A DNA stretch of 63,938 bases from a virus. The DNA lies in the IMG/VR virus record IMGVR_UViG_3300023174_000167, positions 1 to 63,938 of that record; one strand, given 5' to 3'. Of this stretch, positions 46,116 through 55,867 are shown in pieces. Numbering within the stretch: position 1 is the first letter of the stretch; each line of letters begins with the position of its first letter. Both the position numbers and the translations under genes were made by a program. The notes beneath the pieces were generated by a model, which did no database searches, was not told the origin of the DNA, and saw nothing but the letters and a program-made list of their open reading frames with translations.

Positions 46116-47096
46116 ATGATAATTCTAAGACTCCCACCATACCCTATTGACGTAAAATATGATGTTCCAGAACCTAATACAGAATATCTGTTTACTATTG
46201 AGAATGCCCCCAAAACTATTGAGGCATCTGAAGTTTTGACATCTGATGCAAATTCACAAATTACTTTTACTCTAACAGGAGATTTTGTAACCTATGATCA
46301 TGACTATGCTGTAGCTATTTATGAGATAATTGATGGGGTTGCAGAACATATTTTTGTTGAAGATATCCTTAGTATTGTTCGTCCTTATGTTGATCCTAGA
46401 ACTCTTGGGACAACAGCAACAGAAATTGCAGAAGCACAATATAATGAACGTATTGCTAGAGCAATTATTGATTCTTTAATTAGTCGTGGTTTTACATTTG
46501 AAAAGAAAGTTCTTGAGGTTGTTGGCCAAGGAAATGACTATATGCCAGTATGGGAAACAATTTACAAGATTGATAAAGTATACGAGAATGGTGTTTTAGT
46601 TTATGATTATCAAGCAGAAACACCAGCACTTGCAGGATTTAACTATGTAATTACTCAAGATAGAACAGCAATAGTAAAAGTTCCAACTGATTCAAGTCAA
46701 TATGAGCCACAAAATCGTAATGAGAGAAAGCCTTTAAAATATAGAGACGCAGGATCTGACTCATTCTATACTTATGCTCCTTATGAAAATTTTGATAACA
46801 TGTGGACAAATACTAGAAATCCTGCTGTTTCATTTCCTGAAGGGTTTGACTATATCTTTATTTATGAAGCGGGATATAAAGTTATTCCAAATGATGTACG
46901 TGATGCTGTAAATATGCTTATTAATGATATTAAGTGTGGAAAAATAGATCATTATAAATCATATATAAGCGAATACGAGACAGATCAGTTTAAACTTAAA
47001 TATGATCCATCAAAGTTTTTTGGTACTGGAAATATTTTAGTTGATATTATTCTTGACAAATATGTAACAGACTTGCGTACTCCAGGGATATTATAA
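46116..47096 (+). CDS. Head-tail connector (adaptor)
   Basis: 326 residues. N-terminal beta domain (TEYLFTIENAPKTIEASE), helix AEAQYNERIARAIIDSLISRG in the middle and VIPNDVRDAVNMLINDIKCG with a C-terminal helix, as in gp6-like adaptors fused to an extra domain. Position after the capsid genes supports the role. TAATG junction with 47096. Confidence 0.7.
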   Translation: MIILRLPPYPIDVKYDVPEPNTEYLFTIENAPKTIEASEVLTSDANSQITFTLTGDFVTYDHDYAVAIYEIIDGVAEHIFVEDILSIVRPYVDPRTLGTTATEIAEAQYNERIARAIIDSLISRGFTFEKKVLEVVGQGNDYMPVWETIYKIDKVYENGVLVYDYQAETPALAGFNYVITQDRTAIVKVPTDSSQYEPQNRNERKPLKYRDAGSDSFYTYAPYENFDNMWTNTRNPAVSFPEGFDYIFIYEAGYKVIPNDVRDAVNMLINDIKCGKIDHYKSYISEYETDQFKLKYDPSKFFGTGNILVDIILDKYVTDLRTPGIL

Positions 47097-47560
47097 TGCA
47101 TGGCGTATCATCAAGTTCATGCGATACAACGGATTTTTTGTATCCAATGCTTGCTGATGTCTACTATGCAATAATCAAACAAAATGAATACGGCAAGGCA
47201 GTAAAAGACTGGGTATTTGATAAAACAATTACATGCAATGCACAGCCAATTACAAGAAGAACACAAGAAGAAATGACTCCTGCTGTATTCCTTCAAACAG
47301 ATGGCAAACTAATAGCAAGATCTAGAACTGATATAAGAACTTCTTCTAACTATGAAAATAATGCAATAACAAACATATTAATTACAAACATAAGACTTCC
47401 AGGAGATAACCTTGTTTACAGAGAAACTGCTGGCCCAAGAAGTGGTAGAGGAACAATTTATGAACTTGCTACAATTGAGCCTTTTGTTGGAGGCCTTCAA
47501 AGTGTTGAATATTATTACATGATGTGGCGTAGATCCGAAAATCAGACAGTTGGTGACTAA
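47096..47560 (+). CDS. Head-closure (stopper) protein
   Basis: 154 residues, beta-rich: DVYYAIIKQNEYGKAVKDW, ITRRTQEEMTPAVFLQTDGKLIARSRTDIR, LPGDNLVYRETAGPRSGRGTIYEL. Position and length fit a stopper. TAATG overlap with the next gene. Not a strong family match by eye. Confidence 0.6.
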   Translation: MHGVSSSSCDTTDFLYPMLADVYYAIIKQNEYGKAVKDWVFDKTITCNAQPITRRTQEEMTPAVFLQTDGKLIARSRTDIRTSSNYENNAITNILITNIRLPGDNLVYRETAGPRSGRGTIYELATIEPFVGGLQSVEYYYMMWRRSENQTVGD

Positions 47561-48237
47561 TGAGAGTTTCTCTTGACGCTAAAGAGTTTGAAAAGTCTAT
47601 CATGAATGTAGCAAAATATTCTATTGGATTTTTAGACGGTGCACAAAAAGGTAAGAATGTTTTTTTAAGAAATCTTGGTAAGGGAACAATATTGGCACTA
47701 AAACAATATGTTGACGCTGAAGCAAGATCAAACCCAAAAGCTTTACATCATATTTATGAATGGCAAAAAACTGGAAGTCCAAGCGCTAGACTATTTGATT
47801 TTGACTATACTGTAAGCAATTTAGGTCTATCAATTAAGTCAACATTTAGACAATCAAAATCACTTTCTCAAGGTTCATCAACACCATTTTATAATAAAGC
47901 AAAAATAATGGAAGAAGGAATACCAGTAAAAATTTCTCCCAAGAAATCAAAAGTTTTAGTTTTTGAAGTTAATGGCGATACAGTATTTACAAGTAATGAT
48001 GTCACAGTTAATAATCCAGGTGGTGACTATGTTGCGGGATCTTTTGAAAAAGTAGTTGATGAATTCTTTAATATTTATTTTAGACAGTCATTCTTATCAT
48101 CATCTGGATTAAAGTCTTACATAAATAATCCAACCCTCTATAAGAAAAATATTCAAAAGGGGTCAAAGTCTGGCAGGTCTGCTGGAATTGATACTGGATT
48201 TAAATGGATAGCAAATGCATACATTGGAGTAGAATAA
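47560..48237 (+). CDS. HK97 gp10-like neck protein
   Basis: 225 residues: MRVSLDAKEFEKSI, NVFLRNLGKGTILALKQYVDAEARSNPKALHHIYEWQKTGSP, later FNIYFRQSFL. Order and pattern resemble gp10-type neck or minor capsid proteins, with a longer C-terminus. Role at the head-tail joint. Confidence 0.65.
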   Translation: MRVSLDAKEFEKSIMNVAKYSIGFLDGAQKGKNVFLRNLGKGTILALKQYVDAEARSNPKALHHIYEWQKTGSPSARLFDFDYTVSNLGLSIKSTFRQSKSLSQGSSTPFYNKAKIMEEGIPVKISPKKSKVLVFEVNGDTVFTSNDVTVNNPGGDYVAGSFEKVVDEFFNIYFRQSFLSSSGLKSYINNPTLYKKNIQKGSKSGRSAGIDTGFKWIANAYIGVE

Positions 48238-48241
48238 AACT

Positions 48242-48775
48242 ATGACTTATAACGCAGCCAACGAAACAGGGTTTCCACCTCTTTTCATTAATAAATATAT
48301 TATTGCCCAGTTAAAAGATTTTGGGATAGTTACGGGTATTGAAGGAATAGATCCAATAGTCCCAGTACAGTCAACAAACCTAGATGATCTATTTGGGGAA
48401 ATCACAGTCACTGGCGATGCATTTTTAATAGCATATGATAGATTAGCTAGATATAGACAAGATACCATGTACAGACATAAAAGAGAGCAATTGGTTTATA
48501 CCATTCACTCTTCGGATGACGCTCAGGGATTTAATATAGCAAGAATAATTGCAGAAGCCCTAGATAGAGAAGATGCCGCTGCAGAAGATGTTAATCTGTG
48601 GCTTATTCAAAATCCAGATAAGATACCTCCTCTAAATGTATTTTTTCACCGTTTTAAGGTTTTCCAAGTGGATGAGACCAGGGACCTAGTTGAGCTAGGA
48701 TCTGTCAAGTTTAACTGGCGGGGCAAGTTGATTATTGAGTATGACTACCATACAAAAGACTCCCTGTATACTTAA
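48242..48775 (+). CDS. Tail terminator/completion protein
   Basis: 177 residues: FGIVTGIEGIDPIVPVQSTNLDDLF, RHKREQLVYTIHSSDDAQGFNIARIIAEALDREDAAAEDVN, then RDLVELGSVKFNWRGKLIIEYDYH. The alpha/beta order and place before the tube gene fit a tail terminator. Confidence 0.65.
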   Translation: MTYNAANETGFPPLFINKYIIAQLKDFGIVTGIEGIDPIVPVQSTNLDDLFGEITVTGDAFLIAYDRLARYRQDTMYRHKREQLVYTIHSSDDAQGFNIARIIAEALDREDAAAEDVNLWLIQNPDKIPPLNVFFHRFKVFQVDETRDLVELGSVKFNWRGKLIIEYDYHTKDSLYT

Positions 48776-48781
48776 AAATGC

Positions 48782-48790
48782 TGTTATAAT
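48782..48790 (+). promoter_or_regulatory. Late extended -10 promoter
   Basis: TGT-TATAAT; leader of about 57 bases with AGAGGTG to the ATG at 48854. Confidence 0.6.
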
Positions 48791-48853
48791 TAATTTTGAG
48801 GAAACAAGCGCCAAACAACTTAATAAACCTATTTAGAAAAAGAGGTGAAAAAT

Positions 48854-49495
48854 ATGGCATATAGTCGTGGCACATCCACCAATATTATCGTTGGTGCAGC
48901 AGCACTTTTTGTTGCAGACACAACTCTTGATGCAGACGTATTTACCGATTATGCACTTGTAGGATCTGAATCATATAAGACAACTTTGTCAGCTGATACA
49001 GACTTTACAAATGTTGGCTACACAATGAATGGTCTTGAACTACAGTTCCAGCCAGACTTTGGTGAAGTACAGGTAGATCAAATTCTTGACGTTGCAAAAC
49101 TTTACAAGCAGGGAATGCAAGTTAATCTAGCTACTGCTTTCGCTGAAGCTACATTAGAAAATCTTCTTTTGGCTTTGGCATATTCAGACTCTAAGCTTTC
49201 AGGCACAAAGTCAACTTCAAATGGTCGTACACTTGACCTTTCTGCAGGAGACATTGGCGAATGCCCAGTAGAGCGTGGAATCGTTGCAGTTGGTCCTGGT
49301 ACAGGTAACTGTGCTACATCTGCTTACGTAGAGCGTGTTTACACTGCATACCGTGCACTTTCAATTGAAAATGTAACAGTATCTGCAAAGCGTGATGAGG
49401 CTTCTATGTTTGAAGTATCATTCCGTCTTCTACCAGAAGACGTATCAGGTTCATATGGTAAGATCGTAGATCGCACTTGGGCACCTGCTTCATAA
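48854..49495 (+). CDS. Major tail tube protein
   Basis: 213 residues from the ATG after AGAGGTGAAAAAT: NIIVGAAALFVADTTL, GYTMNGLELQFQPDFGEVQVDQILDVAKLY, ENLLLALAYSDSKL, DEASMFEVSFRLLPED. A beta tube protein that precedes the chaperones. Own promoter and terminator, as expected for a high-copy protein. Confidence 0.8.
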   Translation: MAYSRGTSTNIIVGAAALFVADTTLDADVFTDYALVGSESYKTTLSADTDFTNVGYTMNGLELQFQPDFGEVQVDQILDVAKLYKQGMQVNLATAFAEATLENLLLALAYSDSKLSGTKSTSNGRTLDLSAGDIGECPVERGIVAVGPGTGNCATSAYVERVYTAYRALSIENVTVSAKRDEASMFEVSFRLLPEDVSGSYGKIVDRTWAPAS

Positions 49496-49519
49496 TTTAA
49501 TATAAATTATACGACTTAG

Positions 49520-49549
49520 CCCACTATGAAAATAGTGGGTTTTGTTGTT
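49520..49549 (+). terminator. Terminator after the tube gene
   Basis: CCCACTAT-GAAA-ATAGTGGG hairpin (49520-49539), then TTTTGTTGTTT. Confidence 0.85.
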
Positions 49550-49551
49550 TC

Positions 49552-49559
49552 TGTATGAT
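49552..49559 (+). promoter_or_regulatory. Late -10 promoter
   Basis: TG-TATGAT directly behind the terminator, 13 bases before the ATG at 49573. Confidence 0.45.
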
Positions 49560-49572
49560 AAAATTGAAGTAT

Positions 49573-50277
49573 ATGGCTACAAAAATATATAATAATAAAA
49601 TAATTAAGCTTATTGACGGTACAGAAATTGAGGCAATGCCTTTAAAGATAAAATACCTTCGTGAGTTTATGGATGCTTTTCAAGTAGTCCACACTGCTAA
49701 AAATGATGATGAGGCAATTGGTCTATTGGCAGAATGTGCAAGAATAGCCATGAAACAATATTATCCTCCTATATCTAAAAGTATTGAAGATCTTGAAGAC
49801 AATCTTGATTTGCCAAATATATATGCAGTGCTGGATATTGCTGGCGGTATAAAAATAAATAATAAATCAGAAGAAACCGTAAAAGATCAAGCAGTAGAAA
49901 GTAATATAACCTGGGATACCCTAGATCTTGCCAGTTTAGAATCAGAAGTTTTTTTGCTGGGTATATGGAAAGACTATTACGAACTAGAGATATCCCTATC
50001 AATGCCAGAATTGCTGGCAACCATAGAAAGCAAAAGAGAACTAGACTATGAAGAAAAGAAATTTTTAGCAGCAATTCAAGGAGTTGATCTTGAAGGTGAA
50101 CAAGATAGAGGACAAAAGGAATGGGAAGACATGAAGGCTAGAGTATTTAGCCAAGGTGCAACTTCTGATAGTAACGATATACTTTCTTTTCAAGGTCCTA
50201 AAGCAACCGCTGCAGGGTTTGGAATTAATATGGGTCTTGATTATGAAGACGCTAGAGACCCCTCCGTTATGCTATAA
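49573..50277 (+). CDS. Tail assembly chaperone, long form
   Basis: 234 residues from MATKIY. Residues 1-100 (LIDGTEIEAMPLKIKYLREFMDAF ... LLAECARIAMKQY ... LEDNLDLPNIYAVLDIAGGI) match the short chaperone 50305-50625. A C-terminal half follows (LESEVFLLGIWKDYYELE, MPELLATIESKRELDYEEKKFLAAIQG) of the kind usually added by ribosomal frameshifting. Helps polymerise the tube on the tape measure. Confidence 0.8.
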   Translation: MATKIYNNKIIKLIDGTEIEAMPLKIKYLREFMDAFQVVHTAKNDDEAIGLLAECARIAMKQYYPPISKSIEDLEDNLDLPNIYAVLDIAGGIKINNKSEETVKDQAVESNITWDTLDLASLESEVFLLGIWKDYYELEISLSMPELLATIESKRELDYEEKKFLAAIQGVDLEGEQDRGQKEWEDMKARVFSQGATSDSNDILSFQGPKATAAGFGINMGLDYEDARDPSVML

Positions 50278-50278
50278 T
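50270..50278 (+). promoter_or_regulatory. Late extended -10 promoter
   Basis: TGC-TATAAT overlapping the previous stop; leader with AGGAGG to the ATG at 50305. Confidence 0.6.
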
Positions 50279-50304
50279 TAACTAAGCCTATATAGGAGGA
50301 ATTA

Positions 50305-50625
50305 ATGGCAACAAAAGTACACGAGGGGAACGAACTTACTCTCATTGATGGGACAAAGATTGAGGTTAGACCTCTTAAAATTTCTTTGCTTCGCCCATTT
50401 ATGAAGAAGTTTGAAGGAGTAGCAGCGGTGGCAGATAACAATGAAAAGTCAATGACTCTTCTTGTTGAGTGTGTTCAGATTGCTATGCAGCAGTATAAGC
50501 CAGAATTGGCAAAAGACTTAGAAGCACTTGAAGAAATTCTTGATCTTCCTACTGTCTATAAGATTGTTGAAGCAGCATCAGGAATTGAACTTGGCTCTGT
50601 ATCAAACACTCTTGCATTTGAATAA
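50305..50625 (+). CDS. Tail assembly chaperone, short form
   Basis: 106 residues: LIDGTKIEVRPLKISLLRPFMKKF ... LLVECVQIAMQQYKPELAKDLEALEEILDLPTVYKIVEAASGIEL. Paralogue of the N-terminal half of 49573-50277. No long ORF continues from its end, so there is no frameshift product. Own promoter and a strong GGAGG suggest higher expression than the long form, matching the G:GT ratio of other phages. Confidence 0.8.
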   Translation: MATKVHEGNELTLIDGTKIEVRPLKISLLRPFMKKFEGVAAVADNNEKSMTLLVECVQIAMQQYKPELAKDLEALEEILDLPTVYKIVEAASGIELGSVSNTLAFE

Positions 50626-50647
50626 CAAAACTTAAAAGAGGTGATGC

Positions 50648-53600
50648 ATGGCTGATGTAAATGCTAATATTGGCGTAAATATTGATACGTCTGCAGCATT
50701 GGCCCAACTTAAGGACCTACAACGTCAGATATCGCAGTTTCACTCTTCAATCGCTAAATCAAGCGAAACAGCTTCACTTGCACAAAGGGATCTGCAGAGA
50801 AATTTTCTTAATAGCGTAAATGCTATTGGGTCTTTCTCTGCAGAACTCCGCAATGTAAAAACAACTTCAGAGTCATTTACTGATTCACTTGAAAAGAACA
50901 AGTTCTCAATGCGAGAATACTTCCGTTATGCGGGAGCATCTACAAAAACATTTGGTAAGTTATTTAAATCAGAATATGACACAATTGGCAAGGTAGCCGA
51001 AGATCGGGTAAAGAAACTTCAAACCCAATATATTAAGATGGGCAGAGATGCTTCTGGAGCAATGAAAGCCATTGCTATTATTCCTAATGAATTGGACATG
51101 GGTAATTTTGCAACACAAACCCAAATGGCTGCCCAGAAACAAGCGCTATTTAATCAATTAATGAAACAAGGTTCAACAAATCTTTTGAACTTTGGTAAAA
51201 ATACACAATGGGCTGGTCGTCAGTTGATGGTTGGTTTTACATTGCCACTTATGGCTGCGGGATCTGCAGCATCTCAGTCTTTCATGAAAATGGAAGCCCA
51301 AGCACTTAAATTTAAAAAGGTATATGGAGATTTATTTACTCCACAAGAAGAAACACAGCAGGCCTTAAAGGATATACAGGCCCTTGCAGGCGAATTTACT
51401 AAATATGGTATAGCAGTTGCAGATACTGTTGGTTTGGCTGCTGATGCGGCTGCTGCTGGCTTTAAAGGCCTAGATCTGCAGCGTCAAACAACAGAAGCAA
51501 CAAGACTTTCTGTTCTGGGACAAATTGATAGCCAGCAAGCACTTCAAACTACAATTTCTTTGCAAAATGCATTTGGAATATCTAGTGCAGATCTTGCTGA
51601 TAATATTAACTTCCTTAACGCAGTAGAAAACCAAACAGTATTATCTCTTGATGACGTAACAACTGCTATTCCAAAGGTTGCACCAGTTATTCAGCAACTT
51701 GGTGGAAATGTTAAAGACTTAGCATTCTTCCTTACTGCCATGAAAGAAGGCGGAGTAAATGCATCTGAAGGTGCTAACGCACTCAAGTCTGGTCTTGCAT
51801 CATTAATTAATCCAAGCACAAAAGCAAGGGCAATGTTGCAAGGATTAGGTATTGATATTAATGGAATTGTAGAAAAAAATAAAGGTGATCTAAAAGCAAC
51901 TGTTGTTGGTTTTGCACAAGCACTTGATACTCTTGCACCATTGCAAAGAGCAAGAGCTATTGAGCAAATGTTTGGCAAATTCCAGTTTGCTCGTTTGTCT
52001 GCTCTTTTCCAGAATGTAACTAAAGATGGTACACAGGCTGCCAGAGTTCTTGATTTAGCGGGATCATCTGTACAAGAACTTTCTTCTCTATCAGAAAAAG
52101 AATTAGGTATTACTTCTAGTTCTGCAATGAATAAATTTAAAAAATCTGTTGAAGATCTTAAGGCTGCAATAGTCCCAGTAGGACAAGCATTTTTAGAAGC
52201 AGTAACTCCTGTTCTTGAATTTGTTTCAAAGATTGCAAATAAATTTGCAGGCCTTTCTGACGGAACCAAAAAAGCAATAACATTAATGATTACAGTTATT
52301 GGTGGATTAGGTCCAGTATTACTAATGACTTTTGGTTTGCTTGCTAACGGTGTTGCAAATATAATTAAATTATTTTTAACACTGCGTACTGGATATCAAA
52401 AATTAACTGGGCAGTCACAAAACCTTGGTGAACAAACCCAGTACATGACAAGTGAACAGCTTGATGCAGCAGCAGCAGCACATTCGCTTAATCAATCACA
52501 CGCAAGACTTACTCAACAATTTACAGTTGAGACAACAGAATTAAATAAACTTATTACTGCATATAATGCTGCAGCAGCAGCAGGTTCAAGGTTTGCAGCA
52601 ATCAACCCTGGGATGATGAGAATTCCAAGAAAGTTTGCAGATGGAGGAATAATCGCTGGTCCTGGAAGCGGTACTTCAGATTCTATTCCAGTTATGGCTT
52701 CAAATGGTGAAGCAATTATTCCAGCAAAAAATGTAGAAAAATATCCAGCTTTAACTGCAGGCCTTGTTGCTGGAAATATCCCAGGATTTGCAAATGGAAC
52801 TTCAAGAATAAGAGCAAGACAAAGCTCACAAAATATTCCAATTTATCAAGATTTTGCTGTAAGAATGCAAAATGCATTACAGAATCAATCACAACAGTCA
52901 GGTGCAGAATCACCAGTTAATATTCTTGCTCCACTTATTGCACGTATTGGAGAAGCAAGGGGAATTGCCCCTTCAAAGAAATCTGCAGAAAGTGGACAAT
53001 ATACTTCTATTATTGGAGAATATCAAGGTTTAGTAGAAAAGTTTACAGCAGAACTTAATGCTCAATTTGAAAAAACAACATCTCAAATTTCTGATGAAAG
53101 TGAAAGATTTGCTAAAGCTTGGCAACATGCAGGAAAAACTGTAGAATCAGAAGTTAACTCAATAAGTTCAGATGCTGAAAAAGGTGCAATAAGAAAAACA
53201 TTTGGACTAGATCCAGATCAATATGGAACAGTTGCAACAGATTTATCCCTTAAGCATGGATTTAGAGGAAGAAAAGCAAGATTTGCTGGTGGAGCAAAAT
53301 CATATACTGATCCAGGTTTTAAAGCTGCAACACGAGGAATTTTTAAAGAAATAAGTGGTCAATCAGCAGAAGGAATGGATATTGGTCACGTATTTGATGT
53401 TAAGACTCGTAAAAAAATGGGTATGCCAACATCAATTACAATGCAACAACTTGCAAAAGATAATGCAACATCTCAAGCATCTTTAAATGCACTAAAAACT
53501 TCTATTGGAAAATATCATAAAGAATATAATGCATATCTTGCAGACATTCAAAATAAAGTAAAGGCTGGATCTGCAAAAACACAAAGATCTGCAGCACAAG

Positions 53601-55867
53601 TTGCTAAGTCAGCAATTGATGCAACAGCAAGAGCAGCAGGTACAGCATCTCCTTCTAAGAAAACAATTTCAATTGGTGAAGATGTTGCTCGTGGTCTTGA
53701 AGTTGGAATGAATAAGCGTACAAGGAATGTTAGATCGCAAGCAGAAAAACTTGGATCAACAGCAGTAAGTGGAACTAGAGCTGGAGTAAGAAGAGCAGCA
53801 AAGCGTCCACAAGGACCAGCAAATATTGGTCCAGTAATTCCTGCGGGAGCACAAGAACTACCTTTAGTTTCTAGACCAGCAGCACCAAGACAAACTGTAG
53901 CAGGAAGACTGCGTGGTGGAGTAGGTAAAGTCGGCAGACTTGGTGGAGGAGTAGGAGTTCTTGGTGCTAGCATGGCGCTTGGAGCAGTACCAGATTTTGC
54001 AGGTAAAGGAATTATTCAGTCAACTATGACTGGAGCAAGTATGGGTATGTTGTTTGGCCCATGGGGAGCTGCAGCGGGATCAGCAATAGGATTAGTTACA
54101 GCAGCACTTACAACTCTTATGTCAAAAGAAAGAGAACATGAGGCAACTGTAAAGGCAACATTTACTGCAAGTTCTGATCTCATTAAAATGTTTGGTGATA
54201 CCGCTTTAGATACCAGTCTAAAAATAACAAATATTACTGACTCATCAACAAATCTTAAACAAGCATTTGGCAATCTTTCTCCAGAAATTCAGGGCATGGT
54301 TGATTCAATTAAAGCACTTCCAGAAGATAACCCAATAGCTAAGTTTGTTAAAAATATATCATCAAGTAAGTCTGACCTAAAAAGTGTAACTGGATCAATT
54401 AGATCACAAGTTACTTCTGCCATTGCTACTGGCGGATTAGATCCTAAAAATGCTGAAAAATATGTTCAGGTATTGTTAGCTGCTGCAGGTAGAACAAAAG
54501 ACTTTGGAGCAGTATGGGGTGCAGTTTCTAAAGATGTTGTTGATGCACAAACCGCAACTACTGCAAGTCTAAATAAACTTGATTCCATGGTAAAACAAAG
54601 TGGTGCATCGTGGCATGAAAATACAAATGCTGCTGCTATTGCTGCACATAAATATAAAGATTTTACAACAATACAAAAAGCTTTTGCAGATCAAATGTTA
54701 AATGTTTTCAGTATAACAAGCAATGGATCATTAAACTTTGATCAAATGAAGCAAAGAATAGATGGCGTTGCTGCTTCATCAGTGAGCGCAAAGGTTGGAG
54801 TCATTGCCCTTACTGCTGCTATTAATAATAGTGGAAATGCTGATGCAATAGCAAGAATTAACAAAATTAAAGAAATGTATAAAGCAACAGGAATGCAAGC
54901 AGAGCTTAGTGCTGGACAAATATTGTTGGCCAATGCAGTAATGCAATTTGCAAGTCCTGAAGATGTTTCAAACTATGCAAAGAAAAAGGGTAGTATGGCA
55001 TCAAAGGTGCCATCCAACCTAACAGGCCTGGGGGCAACCTATTTTGATAAAGTATTAGACTATGCAAATTCACCTGAATTTAAAAAACAATATTCTGAAA
55101 TTCAAAAAGCAATTGCTGCAGCATCAGGAAAAATTACAGGTCCTGGTGCTGGAACTGGTACAGATGTTCTTACTAAAGAATCAAAACTTGCAATTGCTAG
55201 ACTACAAAAAGAACTTGACGCACTAAAAACAAAAAGAGATACTATTAATGAAACAAACGATGCACTTAAGAGACAATATGACTACCAGCAAAAATTAATG
55301 CAATTGCAGCAAGAAGCAACTCAAGCAAAAATTTCTGGAAACTATATTGGTGCTGCTATTATTGAACAGCAAAAATCATTCCAAGTATCTGAATTTAACA
55401 AAGAAACAGAATCAATTGCATTAAATAAAAAAATAACAGATTTAGAAAATAGAATTTCCGCTATGACGGCTGATGTTAAGATTACTAATGCACAAACAGC
55501 ACTAGATAAAGCCAAAGCAAAAGGTAAAGCAATGGGAGGACTTATTAAAGGTCCAGGCACAGGAACATCTGACTCTATTGCTGCTAGGTTTGAACAGGGT
55601 GGACTTCCACAACTTAAAGTATCTAATGGTGAATATATAGTAAAGGCAGCATCAGTAAAAACTTACGGTGTTGGATTTATGGATGCAATTAATAATCAAA
55701 AGATAGGAACTTCAAGTTCTAGCACTTCTACAGGCGGTACAGTGTATAATATTGATATGACTATAAATGGTGGTAATTCAAACCCAAGTGAAATAGCAAA
55801 CCAAGTAATTAAAAGGCTTAAACTTGAAACTTCAAAAAATAATAAATCAAATGCGGTGATGATGTAA
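50648..55867 (+). CDS. Tape measure protein
   Basis: 1739 residues, the longest gene. N-terminal helices (AALAQLKDLQRQISQFHSSI), TIGR01760-type region (LADNINFLNAVENQ..., GGVNASEGANALKSGLASLINP), membrane-like segment at about 545-575, a second hydrophobic Gly/Ala segment at about 1118-1158, and coiled coils at about 1520-1620. GGxIxGPGxGTSDSI-SNGE motif occurs twice (about 666 and 1630). GAGGTG precedes the ATG. Sets tail length and probably helps DNA entry. Confidence 0.92.
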   Translation: MADVNANIGVNIDTSAALAQLKDLQRQISQFHSSIAKSSETASLAQRDLQRNFLNSVNAIGSFSAELRNVKTTSESFTDSLEKNKFSMREYFRYAGASTKTFGKLFKSEYDTIGKVAEDRVKKLQTQYIKMGRDASGAMKAIAIIPNELDMGNFATQTQMAAQKQALFNQLMKQGSTNLLNFGKNTQWAGRQLMVGFTLPLMAAGSAASQSFMKMEAQALKFKKVYGDLFTPQEETQQALKDIQALAGEFTKYGIAVADTVGLAADAAAAGFKGLDLQRQTTEATRLSVLGQIDSQQALQTTISLQNAFGISSADLADNINFLNAVENQTVLSLDDVTTAIPKVAPVIQQLGGNVKDLAFFLTAMKEGGVNASEGANALKSGLASLINPSTKARAMLQGLGIDINGIVEKNKGDLKATVVGFAQALDTLAPLQRARAIEQMFGKFQFARLSALFQNVTKDGTQAARVLDLAGSSVQELSSLSEKELGITSSSAMNKFKKSVEDLKAAIVPVGQAFLEAVTPVLEFVSKIANKFAGLSDGTKKAITLMITVIGGLGPVLLMTFGLLANGVANIIKLFLTLRTGYQKLTGQSQNLGEQTQYMTSEQLDAAAAAHSLNQSHARLTQQFTVETTELNKLITAYNAAAAAGSRFAAINPGMMRIPRKFADGGIIAGPGSGTSDSIPVMASNGEAIIPAKNVEKYPALTAGLVAGNIPGFANGTSRIRARQSSQNIPIYQDFAVRMQNALQNQSQQSGAESPVNILAPLIARIGEARGIAPSKKSAESGQYTSIIGEYQGLVEKFTAELNAQFEKTTSQISDESERFAKAWQHAGKTVESEVNSISSDAEKGAIRKTFGLDPDQYGTVATDLSLKHGFRGRKARFAGGAKSYTDPGFKAATRGIFKEISGQSAEGMDIGHVFDVKTRKKMGMPTSITMQQLAKDNATSQASLNALKTSIGKYHKEYNAYLADIQNKVKAGSAKTQRSAAQVAKSAIDATARAAGTASPSKKTISIGEDVARGLEVGMNKRTRNVRSQAEKLGSTAVSGTRAGVRRAAKRPQGPANIGPVIPAGAQELPLVSRPAAPRQTVAGRLRGGVGKVGRLGGGVGVLGASMALGAVPDFAGKGIIQSTMTGASMGMLFGPWGAAAGSAIGLVTAALTTLMSKEREHEATVKATFTASSDLIKMFGDTALDTSLKITNITDSSTNLKQAFGNLSPEIQGMVDSIKALPEDNPIAKFVKNISSSKSDLKSVTGSIRSQVTSAIATGGLDPKNAEKYVQVLLAAAGRTKDFGAVWGAVSKDVVDAQTATTASLNKLDSMVKQSGASWHENTNAAAIAAHKYKDFTTIQKAFADQMLNVFSITSNGSLNFDQMKQRIDGVAASSVSAKVGVIALTAAINNSGNADAIARINKIKEMYKATGMQAELSAGQILLANAVMQFASPEDVSNYAKKKGSMASKVPSNLTGLGATYFDKVLDYANSPEFKKQYSEIQKAIAAASGKITGPGAGTGTDVLTKESKLAIARLQKELDALKTKRDTINETNDALKRQYDYQQKLMQLQQEATQAKISGNYIGAAIIEQQKSFQVSEFNKETESIALNKKITDLENRISAMTADVKITNAQTALDKAKAKGKAMGGLIKGPGTGTSDSIAARFEQGGLPQLKVSNGEYIVKAASVKTYGVGFMDAINNQKIGTSSSSTSTGGTVYNIDMTINGGNSNPSEIANQVIKRLKLETSKNNKSNAVMM

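Noticed and set aside
50560-50648. Programmed frameshift at the end of the short tail chaperone
   Set aside because: No heptameric slippery site was seen and no ORF continues; the long form exists as a separate gene.
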